A stretch of 8,391 nt of DNA, from positions 1 through 8,391 of the forward strand of contig JAJNBN010000164.1 in NCBI GenBank assembly GCA_021156225.1. The letters run 5' to 3'. The notes under the pieces are model-generated. The model searched no databases. It was not told the DNA's origin and saw only the letters and a list, made by a program, of their open reading frames with translations. Below, piece after piece: positions 6,743-8,391 of this stretch. Source of the DNA: Verrucomicrobiota bacterium. GTDB lineage: Bacteria; Verrucomicrobiota; Verrucomicrobiia; Limisphaerales; JAEYXS01. The position numbers and the translations under genes were made by a program. Numbering within the stretch: position 1 is the stretch's first letter; every line of letters starts with the position of its first letter.

Positions 6743-6765
6743 AACCGTAGGGCTAGCCCACGGTT
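6743..6765. repeat. Near-perfect palindrome overlapping the stop codon of the surface protein gene
   Basis: AACCGT, one unpaired base, then GGGCTAGCCC, then ACGGTT: the 23 bases are self-complementary apart from one bulge. On the minus strand the arm includes two bases of the TAA stop (6764-6766). The palindrome ends one base before the terminator stem. It could form a second hairpin in the 3' end of the transcript and protect it, or act on the terminator. Confidence 0.6.
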
Positions 6766-8391
6766 AATTGGTTACATACACCATGTAAAAGCGTTGGGTG
6801 GCCGGGGTCGCCCCCGTGTCCAACCAACCCGTGGCCGTGCTGGTGGCCGAGACGCTGCCGCTGAGCTGCGTCCAGGTGGTGTCTGTAAGATTGTTCTTGG
6901 AGAGCACGCGGTAGGTTTTGCCCACCGTGCTGTTCCAGGCGATGCGCATGCCGTTGCTCTCTTTTTTCACGAACTGGATGGGCACAGCGTTGCCCGCCAT
7001 GACCACGTCCGCCGAAGCGTTCGCCCCGATGCTGTAACCCGCCGCCGCTACCGCCGTCAAAGTGGCGGTCTTGGTTCCCACCAACGTGCTCGCTACCTTC
7101 GGAGTCAGAGTGATCGTGGCTGAGGCGCTGCCTGCCGGGATGGTCACCGTGGGCGGAAGCGTGTTGTAGCTCACGCCGTTCGTGGCCGTGCCGCTGAAGG
7201 CCAGGTTCACCGTCAAGGCTGACGTGGTGGCACCGGAACGAGTGACCGTGAAAACACCTGCATCCAGAGCAGCCACGGAGGCGCTCGCATCCGTGGCCGT
7301 CACGGTCACCGTGGTAGTGCCCGTCGGCGGGGTGGTCGCCGAGCCATCAGTTTTACCGGCGTAATCCCAGGTCACGCGACCACCGAAAGCGGTGAAGGCC
7401 ATGCCCTTGACCGTCTTGCCTTCGAGGCCCACGGCGCTCGCCGGAACTTCCAAGCGCACCCATTGGCCTGTGGCCGGAAGCGCACCGGCGTTGTAACGGC
7501 TCACCGTGCCTGCCGTGCCGTAGGAAATTGTGTTCGCACCCCAGTAAGCGCGATGTTCCCAAGAGCCATCCGTCCATTGCAGCATCAACTCAGAGGGCGG
7601 GTTCGCTGGATCCAGATACACATAGGCGAACAGCTTGTCGCCCGCGGCCACAGACATCGTCGCCGTCGCGTTGTCGAAATAGTGCTGATGCAGACCTGAC
7701 GCGATAGCCGACTGATGGGCCACCGTGCCGGAATAAGGCGTGGGGTTGCTCACCCAGTTCCACGTATCGCCACCGTCACCCGAGCCGGTTGCACCGGCGG
7801 GCAGGGCGTTATCCACCCACACGACCGTGCCGGTCGTGTTCGTCGAACCACCAGAAGAACCGCCACCGGTGCTCGGAGCGGGCACCGTGAAGGACACCGC
7901 TGTGGCCGTGGTCTGGTTACCGGCCAAGTCACGGGCCACCGCCGTCAAAGTGTGCTGACCAACCGAGACATCGGTCATGTTCCAGGCCTTGCTGAACGGC
8001 GCGATTAACACTTCCGCGCCCATGTTCGCACCGTCCAATTTGAACTGCACGCCCACCACACCGAGGTTGTCCGCGGCATTGGCCGAGACGACCATTATCG
8101 CGTTGGTAACCGTGCTGCCGCCCACTGGAGCCGTGATGGCCACCGTCGGCGCCGTCGTATCCGTCACGGGGGGAGGAGTCACCACGCCACCGACCGTCCA
8201 GAACACACCTTGGCTCGCATTGTAGTAGCTGCCGCTCGGCGTCGATTCCAGCTTCACAGCCCGCACCATGTAAGTCGCACCCGTCAACGGGCTCAGGTCC
8301 GAGAAGGAGGTGGACGTGATCAACGAGCTGTTGATCTTCGTGTAGGTGCCGTTCGCCGAGGAGGCACGATAGACATTGTAGCCCACCACAC
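6764..8391 (-). CDS. Large secreted modular surface protein, C-terminal part (open at window edge)
   Basis: The window holds at least 541 C-terminal codons. The frame is open at the right edge and begins in the middle of a domain, so the true start lies outside. Modules in order: the end of a fibronectin type III-like domain (GYNVYRASS to about residue 66); a Pro/Thr linker; an Ig-like domain (about 80-169: PTVAITAPVGGSTV, VQFKLDG, LTAVARDLAGN); a Gly/Ser-rich linker; a domain related to the insert of the cytochrome-type protein (189-346); a second Pro/Thr linker; a Calx-beta-like domain (about 361-466: TVTRSGATTSALTVNLAFSG, TIPAGSASATITL); and a final module of about 75 residues (GMRIAWNSTVGKTYRVLSKN, ending RFYMVYVTN). 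Such low-complexity linkers and beta modules mark extracellular proteins involved in adhesion or polymer binding. No catalytic domain, transmembrane anchor, LPxTG or PEP-CTERM tail is visible in this part; an enzyme domain could lie upstream. An intrinsic terminator follows the stop. Confidence 0.88.
   Translation of the reverse strand, partial: VVGYNVYRASSANGTYTKINSSLITSTSFSDLSPLTGATYMVRAVKLESTPSGSYYNASQGVFWTVGGVVTPPPVTDTTAPTVAITAPVGGSTVTNAIMVVSANAADNLGVVGVQFKLDGANMGAEVLIAPFSKAWNMTDVSVGQHTLTAVARDLAGNQTTATAVSFTVPAPSTGGGSSGGSTNTTGTVVWVDNALPAGATGSGDGGDTWNWVSNPTPYSGTVAHQSAIASGLHQHYFDNATATMSVAAGDKLFAYVYLDPANPPSELMLQWTDGSWEHRAYWGANTISYGTAGTVSRYNAGALPATGQWVRLEVPASAVGLEGKTVKGMAFTAFGGRVTWDYAGKTDGSATTPPTGTTTVTVTATDASASVAALDAGVFTVTRSGATTSALTVNLAFSGTATNGVSYNTLPPTVTIPAGSASATITLTPKVASTLVGTKTATLTAVAAAGYSIGANASADVVMAGNAVPIQFVKKESNGMRIAWNSTVGKTYRVLSKNNLTDTTWTQLSGSVSATSTATGWLDTGATPATQRFYMVYVTN
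7352..7825 (-). other. Domain in the surface protein shared with the cytochrome-type protein
   Basis: This stretch encodes residues 189-346 of the visible part of the surface protein. Aromatic residues are frequent (NWVSNP, HQHYF, QWTDGSWEHRAYWG, WDYAG), as in carbohydrate-binding beta-sandwiches. The conserved blocks line up in the same order and with similar spacing as in the insert at 4499-4981. The ligand is not known. Confidence 0.75.

Noticed and set aside
8387..8389. GTG at 8389 as the real start of the surface protein
   Set aside because: It falls in the middle of a fibronectin-type domain (VVGYNVYRA), without signal peptide or ribosome site. The frame is simply open at the window edge.
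1..8391. CRISPR array, tRNA or rRNA genes, transposases, phage or toxin-antitoxin genes
   Set aside because: I saw no regularly spaced repeats, no cloverleaf-like sequence and no protein with motifs of these classes on either strand.

Overview
The window looks like chromosomal DNA of a bacterium of the Planctomycetes-Verrucomicrobia group, most likely a verrucomicrobial relative. The main reasons are a paired PSCyt1/DUF1549/DUF1553 cytochrome-type protein and DUF1501 Tat-exported protein, a combination that is greatly expanded in that group, and a modular secreted protein with Fn3-, Ig- and Calx-beta-like modules. Assignment below phylum level is not possible from this sequence alone.

Layout. 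(1) Bases 1-368, minus strand: the N-terminal third of a zinc-dependent glucose 1-dehydrogenase, cut by the window edge. (2) Bases 369-537: a divergent intergenic region with a weak candidate promoter. (3) Bases 538-1414, plus strand: a DUF3592-type membrane protein whose C-terminal membrane half lies in another frame, so the locus is probably frameshifted or a broken fusion. (4) Bases 1453-1659, plus strand: a small DUF2007-type protein whose stop codon overlaps the stop of the convergent gene. (5) Bases 1656-6280, minus strand: a two-gene operon. The upstream gene encodes a 1048-residue exported PSCyt1-DUF1549-DUF1553 protein. After an 11-base gap comes a 488-residue DUF1501 protein with a twin-arginine signal. 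(6) Bases 6281-6763: a 483-base gap holding a perfect 13-bp hairpin, a charged low-complexity tract with two overlapping tiny ORFs, and the terminator of the next gene. (7) Bases 6764-8391, minus strand: the C-terminal part of a large secreted modular protein, open at the right window edge.

How the parts relate. The PSCyt1 protein and the DUF1501 protein are almost certainly co-expressed and both exported, the first probably by Sec and the second by Tat. The most interesting link is a domain of about 160 residues inserted between DUF1549 and DUF1553 of the cytochrome-type protein. A clearly related copy sits in the neighbouring surface protein between an Ig-like and a Calx-beta-like module. 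The cytochrome-type protein and the secreted protein may therefore share a ligand-binding or adhesion module. No CRISPR array, tRNA, rRNA, transposase or phage gene is visible.
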